64,000 nucleotides of DNA, from NCBI RefSeq assembly GCF_027557445.1, contig NZ_CP106841.1:1660001-1724000 (forward strand), read 5' to 3'. The DNA is from Paenalcaligenes faecalis. GTDB taxonomy: Bacteria > Pseudomonadota > Gammaproteobacteria > Burkholderiales > Burkholderiaceae_B. The notes beneath the pieces were generated by a model. The model worked only from the letters and a program-made list of their open reading frames with translations. It was not told where the DNA came from and made no database searches. The translations under genes and the position numbers were made by a program. The first letter of the stretch is position 1, and every line of letters begins with the position of its first letter. This document shows positions 40,371 through 49,964 of the stretch, piece by piece.

Positions 40371-42078
40371 AGGGTGTTGCAAAACAATTTCAGGCTGGGA
40401 GGAGAGTGTTTATCAAAAGGCCACCCCGAGCATCCGTCCTTTCCAAGCACTACAGGCTGTTACACGGTGGAGTACGTTCTGAACCGGATAGATGTGCCCA
40501 AGAAGGTTAAATAAGACGATCAACAGGGCGTTCAATCGCCTCACGGCACGAGATAGGTTGTATGCTAGTGCGTGCAGTGCAAACTCTCGTCGCACTGCCG
40601 CTAGGCCGCGGCGCCGGAAGCGTTCAAGTTTTTGCTGGCATCGCAGATGAGCAAATACGGGTTCGACCATCGCCTTGCGCTGACGGAATACACGCTGTGC
40701 TTTGGGGTGTTCCATAATCTGACGCAGCGCGTCACGCATTTCGTCCTCGGGGTAACGCTTAATTTTCCTGCCTTTAACGACTTGGGTGCAGCGGACTCTT
40801 AACTGACAACCCGCACAGGATGAGGTGCCGTAGACGCGGTGTTCGCGGGTTCGAACTGAGGGGGCCACCTTGGTCTGGCACCTTAATATCTGGTCTGCTG
40901 GGCAGCGATAGGTGTCAGTGTGCTGATCGTATTGGAAGCGGCTTTTATGAAACAGTCCGGTTCCTTTGTCCTTAGCAGGCCACTGTCCTGACGGGCACAG
41001 CAGGCTAATCGTGCGATCAAGCGTTGCTGTAATCACTTTATCATCGAAGTAGCCCGCATCCAACAGCACTTCTTGAGCGTGCTCACCCAAGACCCGGGCG
41101 CTTTGATCCAACATGGATTCCATGACGGCCGTTTCACTCGAGGGATCAACGGCTACAGCGACAATAATCCGGTCGTCATTGACTAAAACGGAAGGCTTAT
41201 AAGAGGCCGCAAAGCCGCGGCCACGCTTTAAACGCTGCACCATAGCTTGTGGCTCAATAGCGCTGATGCGTATGCTTTCTGTGCTTTTGCCAACACGTCG
41301 ACGATTCGCTTGACGTGTTTCAAAAATCTCCTGACATCGCTGAGCCTGCTGATGCGTTTGCTGTGCTTGTGCATCATCGGGTATTCGCGCCAACACGTCA
41401 CGCGCCGCATCAACGTGCGCCTTGAGGGCATCCTCCTTGAGTAACTTGTAGTGCGAACAAGCTGCCTCAATGACCGTCCCGTCGCCCGCCAGACGCCGTC
41501 CCTTCGAGCCACTGGCTCGCAACACGGAACGGGTGAGCGATTCAAAAAAATCACTCGTTAACGACGTTTCATGCAAAAGGATAAAGCGGCCAATATTGGC
41601 GTGATCCGGCGTAATACCACCACAAACCCACATGCAGCCCAAATCCAAACGGGCTAAACGCTCCAAAGCACGTAGCGAATGCACACCCTGCATGAGGCCA
41701 TACAGAATTAATCCCATCATACCGCGCGGAGCATACGGCGCACGCCCAGTGGCGGCGTAGCGCTGCTCAAACCCCTGCCAGTCCTGCTCATCAAGCAAAC
41801 GCGCTACCGTGAAGGCCGCCCGTTCACCGCTACTACGTAGATAGTCCTCCAACGGCACGGTGCCTACAAAAATCTTACTAGGATCACCCATCACAAAACG
41901 ACGTCCGCTCTGTAAAGCCGTCTTCAGCTCAGTCATCGGTTCCTCGGTGGGCACACCGCTAAACAGATCGAACTGGCGGCTCATCAAATCAGGAATTTTA
42001 CTGGCAGTGCTCATGAGTGATCCTTATAGACTTCATGAAGAATGAGTTTACTGAAAACAGACCTTTTGCGACACCCTC
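40370..42078 (-). mobile_element. IS1182-family insertion sequence
   Basis: The termini GAGGGTGTTGCAAAA (left) and GAGGGTGTCGCAAAA (right, read inward on the minus strand) are imperfect inverted repeats around one transposase gene. No clear target duplication is visible, so one flank may have been deleted or rearranged. Confidence 0.85.
40413..42014 (-). CDS. IS1182-family transposase
   Basis: The 533-aa DDE transposase has a PF05598-like N-terminal region (YAPRGMMGLILYGLMQGVHS, RALERLARLDLGCMWVCGG), catalytic Asp in RLAGDGTVIEA, Asp in LDAGYFDDK, and Glu in MVEPVFAHLRCQQ, plus cysteine-rich YRCPADQI and CAGCQLRVRC. Length is typical of IS1182. The frame is intact, so the element may still move. 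The higher GC content compared with the neighbouring recombinase genes fits a recent arrival. Confidence 0.92.
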   Translation of the reverse strand: MSTASKIPDLMSRQFDLFSGVPTEEPMTELKTALQSGRRFVMGDPSKIFVGTVPLEDYLRSSGERAAFTVARLLDEQDWQGFEQRYAATGRAPYAPRGMMGLILYGLMQGVHSLRALERLARLDLGCMWVCGGITPDHANIGRFILLHETSLTSDFFESLTRSVLRASGSKGRRLAGDGTVIEAACSHYKLLKEDALKAHVDAARDVLARIPDDAQAQQTHQQAQRCQEIFETRQANRRRVGKSTESIRISAIEPQAMVQRLKRGRGFAASYKPSVLVNDDRIIVAVAVDPSSETAVMESMLDQSARVLGEHAQEVLLDAGYFDDKVITATLDRTISLLCPSGQWPAKDKGTGLFHKSRFQYDQHTDTYRCPADQILRCQTKVAPSVRTREHRVYGTSSCAGCQLRVRCTQVVKGRKIKRYPEDEMRDALRQIMEHPKAQRVFRQRKAMVEPVFAHLRCQQKLERFRRRGLAAVRREFALHALAYNLSRAVRRLNALLIVLFNLLGHIYPVQNVLHRVTACSAWKGRMLGVAF

Positions 42079-42321
42079 TAAAGAGGCTGTCTGCGCATCT
42101 AAAGACCAGCGCCAAATATCTAAGGCTTCATAGCCTACGAGTTTAGAGGGATCGCCTATTTTATATTCACGCTGAGCGTGTTCACGCCCAAGAAATAAAG
42201 CAGTCACAAAAAACGCCCCAAACCACTCGCCATGAGACCGCTTAATAAGATGAAACACCAAAATAAATAAGCCCTGTATTAACAGGGCTATGACTATGTG
42301 CTCAAGATGGGTAATATTCAT
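42079..42321 (-). pseudogene. Phage-like small membrane protein, 3' end cut by IS1182
   Basis: The first 81 codons (MNITHLEHIVIALLIQGLFI, then GAFFVTALFLGREHAQREY) resemble small phage-associated membrane proteins that begin with a hydrophobic helix and carry GREHAQREY. The frame then passes into the IS1182 end at 42079 and stops inside it, so the C-terminus is lost. It points to a prophage contribution to this island. Family identity is from memory of the pattern and is tentative. Confidence 0.6.
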
Positions 42322-42346
42322 TGCAATACTTCACTCTCTGCTAAGT

Positions 42347-42374
42347 TTGTTAAAACTCCTTAGCATGCGATAAT
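42347..42374 (+). promoter_or_regulatory. Probable sigma-70 promoter of the PKS gene
   Basis: TTGTTA (42347-42352), a 16-base spacer and GATAAT (42369-42374), about 64 bases before the PKS ATG. The only good promoter-like pair seen between the IS element and the PKS. Confidence 0.5.
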
Positions 42375-42437
42375 AATAGGTCACTTATTCTAAATCTGTT
42401 ACCTATATACGTACAGTCTTCTTAAAAAACATAAATT

Positions 42438-45400
42438 ATGGTTAAAAAAGTTGCCATTATCGGCTGTTCATTCCGATTGCCTAACAATACAAACAAGAAC
42501 AACTATTGGCAGAGGGTTAACGGTGGAGAAGACTTGGTTACACAAGTGGAATCTAACCGCTGGAGTTTCGACACCTACTTACACCCCAGCAAATCGCACC
42601 CTGGCACCAGCTACACGTTTGCTGCGGGCTCCTTAGGTGACGTTAGCTTATTTGATCCGGCTTTTTTCGGGATTTCACCCCGCGAAGCCGCCTTAATGGA
42701 TCCGCAACAACGTCATTTATTAAAGCTAAGCTGGGAAGCCATTGAAGATGCCGGCATCGCTCCCTCTACTCTCCGAGGGCAGAGAGTGGGTGTGTATATA
42801 GGTTTATCCAGTAACGATTATGCCTTTAGGATGGCCGATGACAACAATGCCGTAGACTCCTCTACGGCTACGGGTAACACCGCTAGTATCGCCGCCAACC
42901 GTATTTCCTACGCCTTTGATTTACAGGGGCCTAGCATGTCTTTGGATACGGCTTGCTCTTCGTCTTTGGTGGCTTTTCATCAGGCCTGTTTATCCATACG
43001 CTCAGGTGAAACCCCCATGGCATTAGCAGGTGGTATTAGCTTACATCTGCACCCGTATGGCTTTATTAGCTTCTCTAAAGCGTCCATGTTGTCACCCACT
43101 GGACGCTGTCAGGTATTTGATGCAGCGGGTGATGGCTATGTGCGCTCAGAAGGCGCCGGTCTATTTTTGTTGAAGGATTACGACACCGCCGTGGCTGATG
43201 GTGACCGTATTTTAGCAGTAGTATTAAACAGTGGTGTAAACACCGATGGCCACAAACAAGGCATTACCGTGCCCGACGCCTCTAAGCAAGCGCAGCTCAT
43301 TCAACAAACCATGAGCGCCATTGGTTTAAAAGCTGAAGACTTAGACTATATAGAAGCCCATGGCACCGGCACTGCCATTGGTGATCCCATTGAAACCAGT
43401 GCCATTGGTAGGGCTCTAGGGCAACAGCGCAGCAAAAAGCTCCCCATCGGTTCTATAAAAAGCAATATGGGCCATTTGGAAACCGCCTCAGGTGCGGCTG
43501 GTCTCATTAAATTGCTCTACGCTTTTGAGAAGCGTGTGGTGCCTCCCACCATAGGGATCAATACCTTAAATCCTCTGATTGATTTTAAGGCATTGAATCT
43601 GGAAGTAAATCAAGCCTCTATGGCTTTACCTACCGATAAACCGCTGCGCATGAGTATTAACTCCTTTGGCTTTGGTGGCTCCAATGCGCATATTATTTTA
43701 GAAAGTGCGCCCCCAACCAGCCAACGCCCCAGTGCTGTCGCCGCAACCGAACAGGCCTTGCCTTTACTAATTAGCGCCAAATCAGAAGCCAGTCTCAAAG
43801 CCTATGCCCAGCAATTAGCCGATTGGCTTAACACGAACAGCCATCAAGAAGAACACAGACTTTACGATGTGGCTTATCAACTTTATCAACGCCGGGATTT
43901 ACACGCTCACCGCGCCCTACTCTACAGCAACGATAACAACCATGCGGCTAAAATACTACACGCCTTTGCCCAAGGCGAAACCAACACTGAAATAGCCTAC
44001 GTAACACGCCAGGGCACTAGCACACAGGGGCCGGTGTTTGTATTTTCGGGTAATGGCTCGCAGTGGGAAGGCATGGGACAACAACTCTTAAAACACCCTG
44101 TGTTTTTGGCTGCTATTCAAGACATCGATCAGCTGTTTAGTGCTTATAGTGACTTCTCCTTAGAGGCTGAACTAGGGGGTGAAAATGGCACCAAACGTTA
44201 TGAAGACACGCATATAGCACAACCCGCCTTATTTGCCATACAAGTAGGCTTGACACAACTTTTGGCACATGAAGGCGTTAAACCAGCGGCGGTGATTGGC
44301 CATAGCGTAGGGGAAGTGGCAGCGGCGTGGGCCTGTGGAGCTTTAAGCTTAGAGCAAGCCGTGCGCGTGATTTTTGAACGCAGCCGCTTGCAGCAAAGCA
44401 CCAAAGGCCAAGGCGAAATGACAGCGGTCAGCCTAAGTGCCAGCACCATGCTCGATTTACTCGATCAGCACCAGCTCACGGAACGCATTAGTGTGGCAGG
44501 CGCGAATAGCAGCACGGGCTGCACCTTAGCTGGTCTGGCCACCGACTTAGATCAAGCTGAGGCCATTTTACGCGCAAACAATGTGCGACTCATGCGCTTA
44601 AAACTGGATTACGCCTTCCACAGTCCCTCTATGGACAGCATAGAAGCGGAGCTACTGAGTGTATTAGCCGACTTAACCCCCAGCACCCCCACTATTCCCA
44701 TGTACTCCGTGGTGGAAGGTGGCTTGATTAGTGCTGACATGGCCTTAGATGCGCACTACTGGTGGCAAAACATTAGGCAACCGGTACTGTTTGAACCAGC
44801 GATGGATGCCTTACTGGATGATGGCTATGAACTATTTGTAGAAATAGGCCCTCACCCGGTATTGCGCGGCTACATACAGCAAGCGGCTAAAGATGCCCAT
44901 AGCAATGCGCACATCACCGTACTTGGCCAACGCCACAGTGAAAATATAGGAAAAATACAACAACGCGCTCAAGAGGTGCTACTAGCACAAGCGCAACCCA
45001 ATTTAGTTGACTACTTCCCCGCAGTGGGACAATTTGTGGATTTACCGCACTACGCGTGGGATTTGGAATCGTACTGGCACCCTATCACTACGGAGTCGTA
45101 TCAGTTATTAGAGCGCCGAAAAATACACCACTTGCTGGGCTACGCGCTGCCTCAGCAGCATTTAGCGTGGGAAAGTCAGCTAGACACCTTAAAACTGCCT
45201 TATTTAGCCGAACACATAGTGGGTGATGCCACCCTACTGCCCGGCTCAGCTTTTATAGAAATTGCCCTAGCTGCAGCAAAAACACAGTTAAGCGAAGGTG
45301 AACATACCGTTGCGGTAGAAAACCTCACCATTAGCAGTCCCTTAGTGCTGCAAGAGCAGCCTACTAAGATTCTACGCACCTATGTAGATGATACCGATGG

Positions 45401-48400
45401 CCGCCTAGGTATACGCAGTAAAACCGTAGGTGCTGAAGAGAGCTGGGTAGAACATGCCCAAGCACGGGTAATTACGGCGGCGAACGCACATTGGCAGCAA
45501 ACTGAGCACTTAGTTGTACCCAGCCACACGCCAGATTTTGATGGCGAAAGCCATCGTGCGTTAACGCAACAAGTGGGCTTGGATTATGGCCCCTGCTTTA
45601 CTGCCATCAGCGCGGGCTGGCAAGTAGATGAACAACACATTATTACGCAGCTGCAGTTGCCTGAGGGCTTAAACAGCACCATTACGGACAGTGTGCTGCA
45701 CCCCGCGCTGGTGGATAGCTGTTTTCAGTCTATTATTCATCTGCTGCGTAACCACCCACTGTTTGGCCAAGGCGTGGCTTTTGTACCGGTACAGCTAGAG
45801 CAGGCCTATGCGCGTATTGATTTAGGCCCTATTTGCTATGGGCGTACTGAGTTTCTGCGTTTGAATCCGCATTCACTCAGTGCGAACTTTGATTTTTATA
45901 ACGCCGATGGCGTGCATATAGCGCATTTCGCTGAAGTGCGTTTCCGCAGTGCGCGTTTGCAAAAAGCCGAGCCCATTTCGCTGAGTTACTTAGATGATGT
46001 ACTCATCCCCCAGCCACTGCACGCCCTAAAAGCCGCATTGCCAGTAGACAGTAGCACACAATTAACGGAGCAGATACGCACTGCCTTTGCCCTCATAGCG
46101 CAAAGCACTGAACAACAGCGCTTTAGCACCGAAATAGACCCTCTTTTAGACAGCTTGGCTGATCTTTACACTAAAGAGGCAGTATGGGCTTATCAACAAC
46201 AGCAGCGCATTCATCAAGAGCATAATCACCCCATACTGGATTTATTATTAATGCGTTTAGAAGCCATTGGTGAGGGGCAATGGCAAGAGGATACTTGGCA
46301 GATGAGCGCTCCCGAGGTGTCTGCCGACGATGTATGGCAAGACTTAGCGCGTGATTACAGTGAGGCCTTTAGTCTATTTCTGATGGTGGCACGAGTGGGC
46401 ATGCATTTAAGCGATGTTTTACTTGGCCACACCACTCTGGCTGAGCTACGCCCGCAAAACATGCCCTTGGCCGCTCAACTGCATGTGCCTTTAGGCACGC
46501 ATAACCGCCAACGCTTCTTAAAGCAAGTGGCCCAACATCTGCAGCAGCTACAACAACAACTACGCCCCGGACAGCGTTTGCGCGTTTTGGAAATTTCCGG
46601 CCACGGCCCGTGGTTTGCTGAAGCATGTCTAGAGGTAATTGATAAAAATCAAGTGGATTACTGTTATGCCAGTAGCAATGCCGCAGCCTTAGAGCAAGCG
46701 CAGCAGTTACAAGAGAGCTACCCGCAGTTTGAATATGAATTAATTAATTTAGAACAAATCCCTAGCGCTTCTTTTGATGTGCTCCTCATGACTGCGGACA
46801 TAGAGCAGCCTACAGAAGTCCAGCAAGCCCTAGTGTATGCGCAACAAGTACTACTCCCTCAAGGCCAAGCTCTTTTATACGGAGTACAAAGTAGTTATTG
46901 GCAACAATTTTCTTATGCTGACACTCCTTATACGGGTCTCTTAGAGCAAGATTTTTGGCAAGATAACTGGGAGCAGTTTTTTAGTGATACTACGGTATGC
47001 AAGCTTGAAAGCGCAGCTAGCCATTCCGCCTATGCCTTAATCAGTAGCGCAAATACTGCTACCGCTAAGCCTACCATCCCAGCCACCGAAACCCAGCAGT
47101 GGTACGTGATCGCTGATACACCCCTGAGTATGGCTTTGGCTGCTGAATTACAGCAATTACTGGGGGCGGAAAATTGCCATTGTGTGAGTGCCTTTGATGC
47201 CAATGCGCTTCCAGACAACGCCAGTATTATTTATTTAGCAGGCCTACACGCAACGGCGGAGACACCCACCGCTGTGCCACAGCACCGCGGCAGTGGTTTA
47301 CTACAGCTAGTACAAAATTATCCTCACCCTACACCAGCTCAGCTTTGGGTGGTGTGTAGCCAAGCCACGGCCCATACCATGGCAGCGCCGTATCAAGCCG
47401 CCAAAGCCAATGAGGTTGATTTTAATACCCTCAATGATGCCGCGCTTTGGGGCTTTGGCCGCAGTTTAATGAATGAGTCCGAGCTATTACACACGCACTT
47501 AGTGGATCTACCAGCGCTAAATAACAACAACGTGGTGCAATTGGCACAACAGTTAGCCACGGAGCTACGCAGTCAAAGCCCAGAAAGAGAGGTGGTGTAT
47601 TTAGCCGATGGCAGCCGTTATGTGCCTAGGCTGCAGCTGCAGCCCGCACCGGCAGAGCTCCAAGCCAAAAACAGTGAAGCCACGGATGTGCGCTTAGACT
47701 TCAAGCACGCCGGTCAATTACGTAACTTGCAATGGTGTGAGGTGAAACTCCCCCCCTTAGAGGCAGGCCAAATTAAAGTGCGCATCCATGCCACCGGACT
47801 GAATTTCCGCGATGTGATGTACACCATGGGCATGTTGTCGGATGAGGCCGTAGAAAACGGCTTTGCTGGCGCCTCCTTAGGCTTGGAATTTGCCGGGGTA
47901 GTGGAAAGCACGGCCGCTAATGTAAGCGATTATAAAGTGGGAGATCGAGTGGTGGGCTTTGGGGCGCACAGCTTTGGCACACGTACTATTAGTGATAGCA
48001 GCGCCATGGCAGTGATCCCTGATTTTATTGATTTTGAAGCTGCTGCTACCATTCCTAGTACCTTTTTCACGGTGTACTATGCGCTGCAACAGTTAGCCCA
48101 GTTAGAGCGCGGCGAGCGTATTTTAATTCATGGGGCTGCAGGAGGCGTAGGCATTGCTGCCATCCAATTAGCGACGCATTTGGGGGCAGAGATATACGCC
48201 ACCGTGAGTTCCGATGAAAAGCGCGACTTCCTAACACTGATGGGTGTAAAACACATTTATGACTCCCGCTCCTTAGCCTTTGCTGATGACATACTCGCTG
48301 ACACCCAAGGGGAAGGCGTGGATGTGGTGCTGAACTCTTTGGCGGGTGAAGCCATTAACCGCAATCTACACATACTGCGCCCCTTTGGCCGCTTTTTAGA

Positions 48401-49961
48401 ACTAGGTAAGCGCGATTTCTACCAAAACTCCCGTATAGGCTTACGCCCGTTTCGCAATAACATTAGCTACTTTGGCATTGATGCCGACCAGCTCATGCGA
48501 GCTAAACCCGTCTTAACGCAGCGCCTATTCAAAGAGATGATGCAGCTGATTGAAGCGCGCATACTGGTGCCTTTACCTTATAAGGTATTTGAGGCCAATC
48601 AAGTGGTGGAAGCCTTCCGTTACATGCAGCAAGCACGTCAAATTGGTAAGATTGTGGTGACCTATGAGCAGCCTATACGTGATGTGAAGCCGTTAAACAC
48701 CACCACTACCCCGCTACAATTAGACTCAAAAGCTACTTATGTGGTGACGGGTGGCTTAGGTGGCTTTGGTTTACGCACGGCTCAATGGCTGGTAGAAAAA
48801 GGGGCACAACATCTAACATTGCTGAGCCGTCGAGGTGCTGCCAGTGAAGAGGCCCAAGACGCATTGGCTGCATTTACGCAGCAAGGCATTAACGTACAGG
48901 CTCTAGCTTGTGATATTACTGATGCCCAAGCGCTCAAAGACGCGTTTGAGGCCATAGATGCTAATCAGCCCGCGATTAAAGGCATTGTGCACGCAGCCAC
49001 GGTAATTGATGATGCCCTCATTGCCAATATGCAGCCCGAGCAGCTGCTGAAGGTGTTAGAACCTAAAATACTGGGGGCGTGGCATTTGCATGAGCAAAGT
49101 TTACGGCTCGCGCAGCCCTTGGACTTTTTTGTGGTGTACTCCTCTGCCACCACCCTCTTTGGTAATTTAGGCCAAAGTAATTATGTGGCAGCCAATTACT
49201 GGCTAGAAGCCTTGATGGGCTTACGCCAGCAGCTAGGTTTAGCCGCTACCAATGTGCGCTGGGGGGCGATTGATGATGTGGGCTTCCTAGCTCGCAATCA
49301 AAAAATTAAAGATGCTCTCCAAGGTCGCATGGGGGGCGCAAGCCTACCGGCTGCCTTAGCACTCTCTGCTCTAGAAGCCATGCTTGTGCATAAGCAAAGT
49401 CATTTAGGCGTGATGGAACTGGACTGGGCGGCCTTAGACCGCTTCTTGCCCACCGCGCACAGCCCTAAGTTTGAAGATTTAGCGCATTTAGGCGGCGCAG
49501 CGGATAACGAAGGCAGCCAAGAAGATTGGGCCGCTTTACTGGAAACGCTAAGCCCGGCTGAACTACAAAGCCATGTGTCACAACTGATACGCACGGAAAT
49601 TAGTGCTATTTTACGCTTACCCGTAGAGCGCATTGAAGCCAATCAGTCGATTTACGATATGGGCTTAGACTCTCTCTTAGGGGTGGAGTTAGTCTTGGCA
49701 CTGGAAGACCGCTTTGGAGTGCGTATCCCTGCTATGGCGCTCAGTGAAAGCCCTACCATTACCCGTTTAGCGGATAAGATTATTGAATTACTGCAAGGGC
49801 AAGGCCATAGTGATCACGCCGAGGCAGATAGCGAACTTAGCGCCCAAGTGAGTCAACTGGCGGCTCAGCACAGTGTAACTACCGATACCGCCTTAATCCA
49901 GGAGGCCGTAGATATGCTTAGTAGTCAGAAAAACAGCCCCAATCGACGTATTATTCATTGA
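42438..49961 (+). CDS. Type I polyketide/fatty-acid synthase of the RkpA/WcbR kind
   Basis: One 2507-aa protein. Domains by motif: KS (1-430; TACSSS Cys173, EAHGTGT His near 308, SNMGHLE), AT (about 530-830; GHSVGE Ser near 623), DH (880-1170; LPYLAEHIVGD His near 926, HPALVDSCF Asp near 1092), degenerate methyltransferase-like region (1375-1485; VLEISGHGPW), ER (1768-2078; GLEFAGVVES, HGAAGGVGIAAIQLA), KR (2098-2278; VTGGLGGFG, SNYVAANYW), ACP (2385-2451; GLDSLLG Ser near 2411). With KR, DH and ER all present it should make fully reduced acyl chains. No thioesterase, so release probably falls to the next gene, an alpha-oxoamine synthase four bases on. No Shine-Dalgarno is seen. Confidence 0.92.
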   Translation: MVKKVAIIGCSFRLPNNTNKNNYWQRVNGGEDLVTQVESNRWSFDTYLHPSKSHPGTSYTFAAGSLGDVSLFDPAFFGISPREAALMDPQQRHLLKLSWEAIEDAGIAPSTLRGQRVGVYIGLSSNDYAFRMADDNNAVDSSTATGNTASIAANRISYAFDLQGPSMSLDTACSSSLVAFHQACLSIRSGETPMALAGGISLHLHPYGFISFSKASMLSPTGRCQVFDAAGDGYVRSEGAGLFLLKDYDTAVADGDRILAVVLNSGVNTDGHKQGITVPDASKQAQLIQQTMSAIGLKAEDLDYIEAHGTGTAIGDPIETSAIGRALGQQRSKKLPIGSIKSNMGHLETASGAAGLIKLLYAFEKRVVPPTIGINTLNPLIDFKALNLEVNQASMALPTDKPLRMSINSFGFGGSNAHIILESAPPTSQRPSAVAATEQALPLLISAKSEASLKAYAQQLADWLNTNSHQEEHRLYDVAYQLYQRRDLHAHRALLYSNDNNHAAKILHAFAQGETNTEIAYVTRQGTSTQGPVFVFSGNGSQWEGMGQQLLKHPVFLAAIQDIDQLFSAYSDFSLEAELGGENGTKRYEDTHIAQPALFAIQVGLTQLLAHEGVKPAAVIGHSVGEVAAAWACGALSLEQAVRVIFERSRLQQSTKGQGEMTAVSLSASTMLDLLDQHQLTERISVAGANSSTGCTLAGLATDLDQAEAILRANNVRLMRLKLDYAFHSPSMDSIEAELLSVLADLTPSTPTIPMYSVVEGGLISADMALDAHYWWQNIRQPVLFEPAMDALLDDGYELFVEIGPHPVLRGYIQQAAKDAHSNAHITVLGQRHSENIGKIQQRAQEVLLAQAQPNLVDYFPAVGQFVDLPHYAWDLESYWHPITTESYQLLERRKIHHLLGYALPQQHLAWESQLDTLKLPYLAEHIVGDATLLPGSAFIEIALAAAKTQLSEGEHTVAVENLTISSPLVLQEQPTKILRTYVDDTDGRLGIRSKTVGAEESWVEHAQARVITAANAHWQQTEHLVVPSHTPDFDGESHRALTQQVGLDYGPCFTAISAGWQVDEQHIITQLQLPEGLNSTITDSVLHPALVDSCFQSIIHLLRNHPLFGQGVAFVPVQLEQAYARIDLGPICYGRTEFLRLNPHSLSANFDFYNADGVHIAHFAEVRFRSARLQKAEPISLSYLDDVLIPQPLHALKAALPVDSSTQLTEQIRTAFALIAQSTEQQRFSTEIDPLLDSLADLYTKEAVWAYQQQQRIHQEHNHPILDLLLMRLEAIGEGQWQEDTWQMSAPEVSADDVWQDLARDYSEAFSLFLMVARVGMHLSDVLLGHTTLAELRPQNMPLAAQLHVPLGTHNRQRFLKQVAQHLQQLQQQLRPGQRLRVLEISGHGPWFAEACLEVIDKNQVDYCYASSNAAALEQAQQLQESYPQFEYELINLEQIPSASFDVLLMTADIEQPTEVQQALVYAQQVLLPQGQALLYGVQSSYWQQFSYADTPYTGLLEQDFWQDNWEQFFSDTTVCKLESAASHSAYALISSANTATAKPTIPATETQQWYVIADTPLSMALAAELQQLLGAENCHCVSAFDANALPDNASIIYLAGLHATAETPTAVPQHRGSGLLQLVQNYPHPTPAQLWVVCSQATAHTMAAPYQAAKANEVDFNTLNDAALWGFGRSLMNESELLHTHLVDLPALNNNNVVQLAQQLATELRSQSPEREVVYLADGSRYVPRLQLQPAPAELQAKNSEATDVRLDFKHAGQLRNLQWCEVKLPPLEAGQIKVRIHATGLNFRDVMYTMGMLSDEAVENGFAGASLGLEFAGVVESTAANVSDYKVGDRVVGFGAHSFGTRTISDSSAMAVIPDFIDFEAAATIPSTFFTVYYALQQLAQLERGERILIHGAAGGVGIAAIQLATHLGAEIYATVSSDEKRDFLTLMGVKHIYDSRSLAFADDILADTQGEGVDVVLNSLAGEAINRNLHILRPFGRFLELGKRDFYQNSRIGLRPFRNNISYFGIDADQLMRAKPVLTQRLFKEMMQLIEARILVPLPYKVFEANQVVEAFRYMQQARQIGKIVVTYEQPIRDVKPLNTTTTPLQLDSKATYVVTGGLGGFGLRTAQWLVEKGAQHLTLLSRRGAASEEAQDALAAFTQQGINVQALACDITDAQALKDAFEAIDANQPAIKGIVHAATVIDDALIANMQPEQLLKVLEPKILGAWHLHEQSLRLAQPLDFFVVYSSATTLFGNLGQSNYVAANYWLEALMGLRQQLGLAATNVRWGAIDDVGFLARNQKIKDALQGRMGGASLPAALALSALEAMLVHKQSHLGVMELDWAALDRFLPTAHSPKFEDLAHLGGAADNEGSQEDWAALLETLSPAELQSHVSQLIRTEISAILRLPVERIEANQSIYDMGLDSLLGVELVLALEDRFGVRIPAMALSESPTITRLADKIIELLQGQGHSDHAEADSELSAQVSQLAAQHSVTTDTALIQEAVDMLSSQKNSPNRRIIH

Positions 49962-49964
49962 TTT

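Larger units (their letters stand above)
30708..42321. mobile_element. Probable integrated mobile element next to tRNA-fMet
   Basis: The segment between tRNA-fMet copy 2 and the PKS promoter carries XRE regulators, an excisionase-like gene, a tyrosine integrase, HD and ParB-like genes, two giant recombinases, an IS1182 copy and a phage-like membrane gene fragment, with no core genes. The outer limits are inferred: no second copy of the tRNA 3' end was found on the right, perhaps because IS1182 insertion and deletion removed it. Confidence 0.6.
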
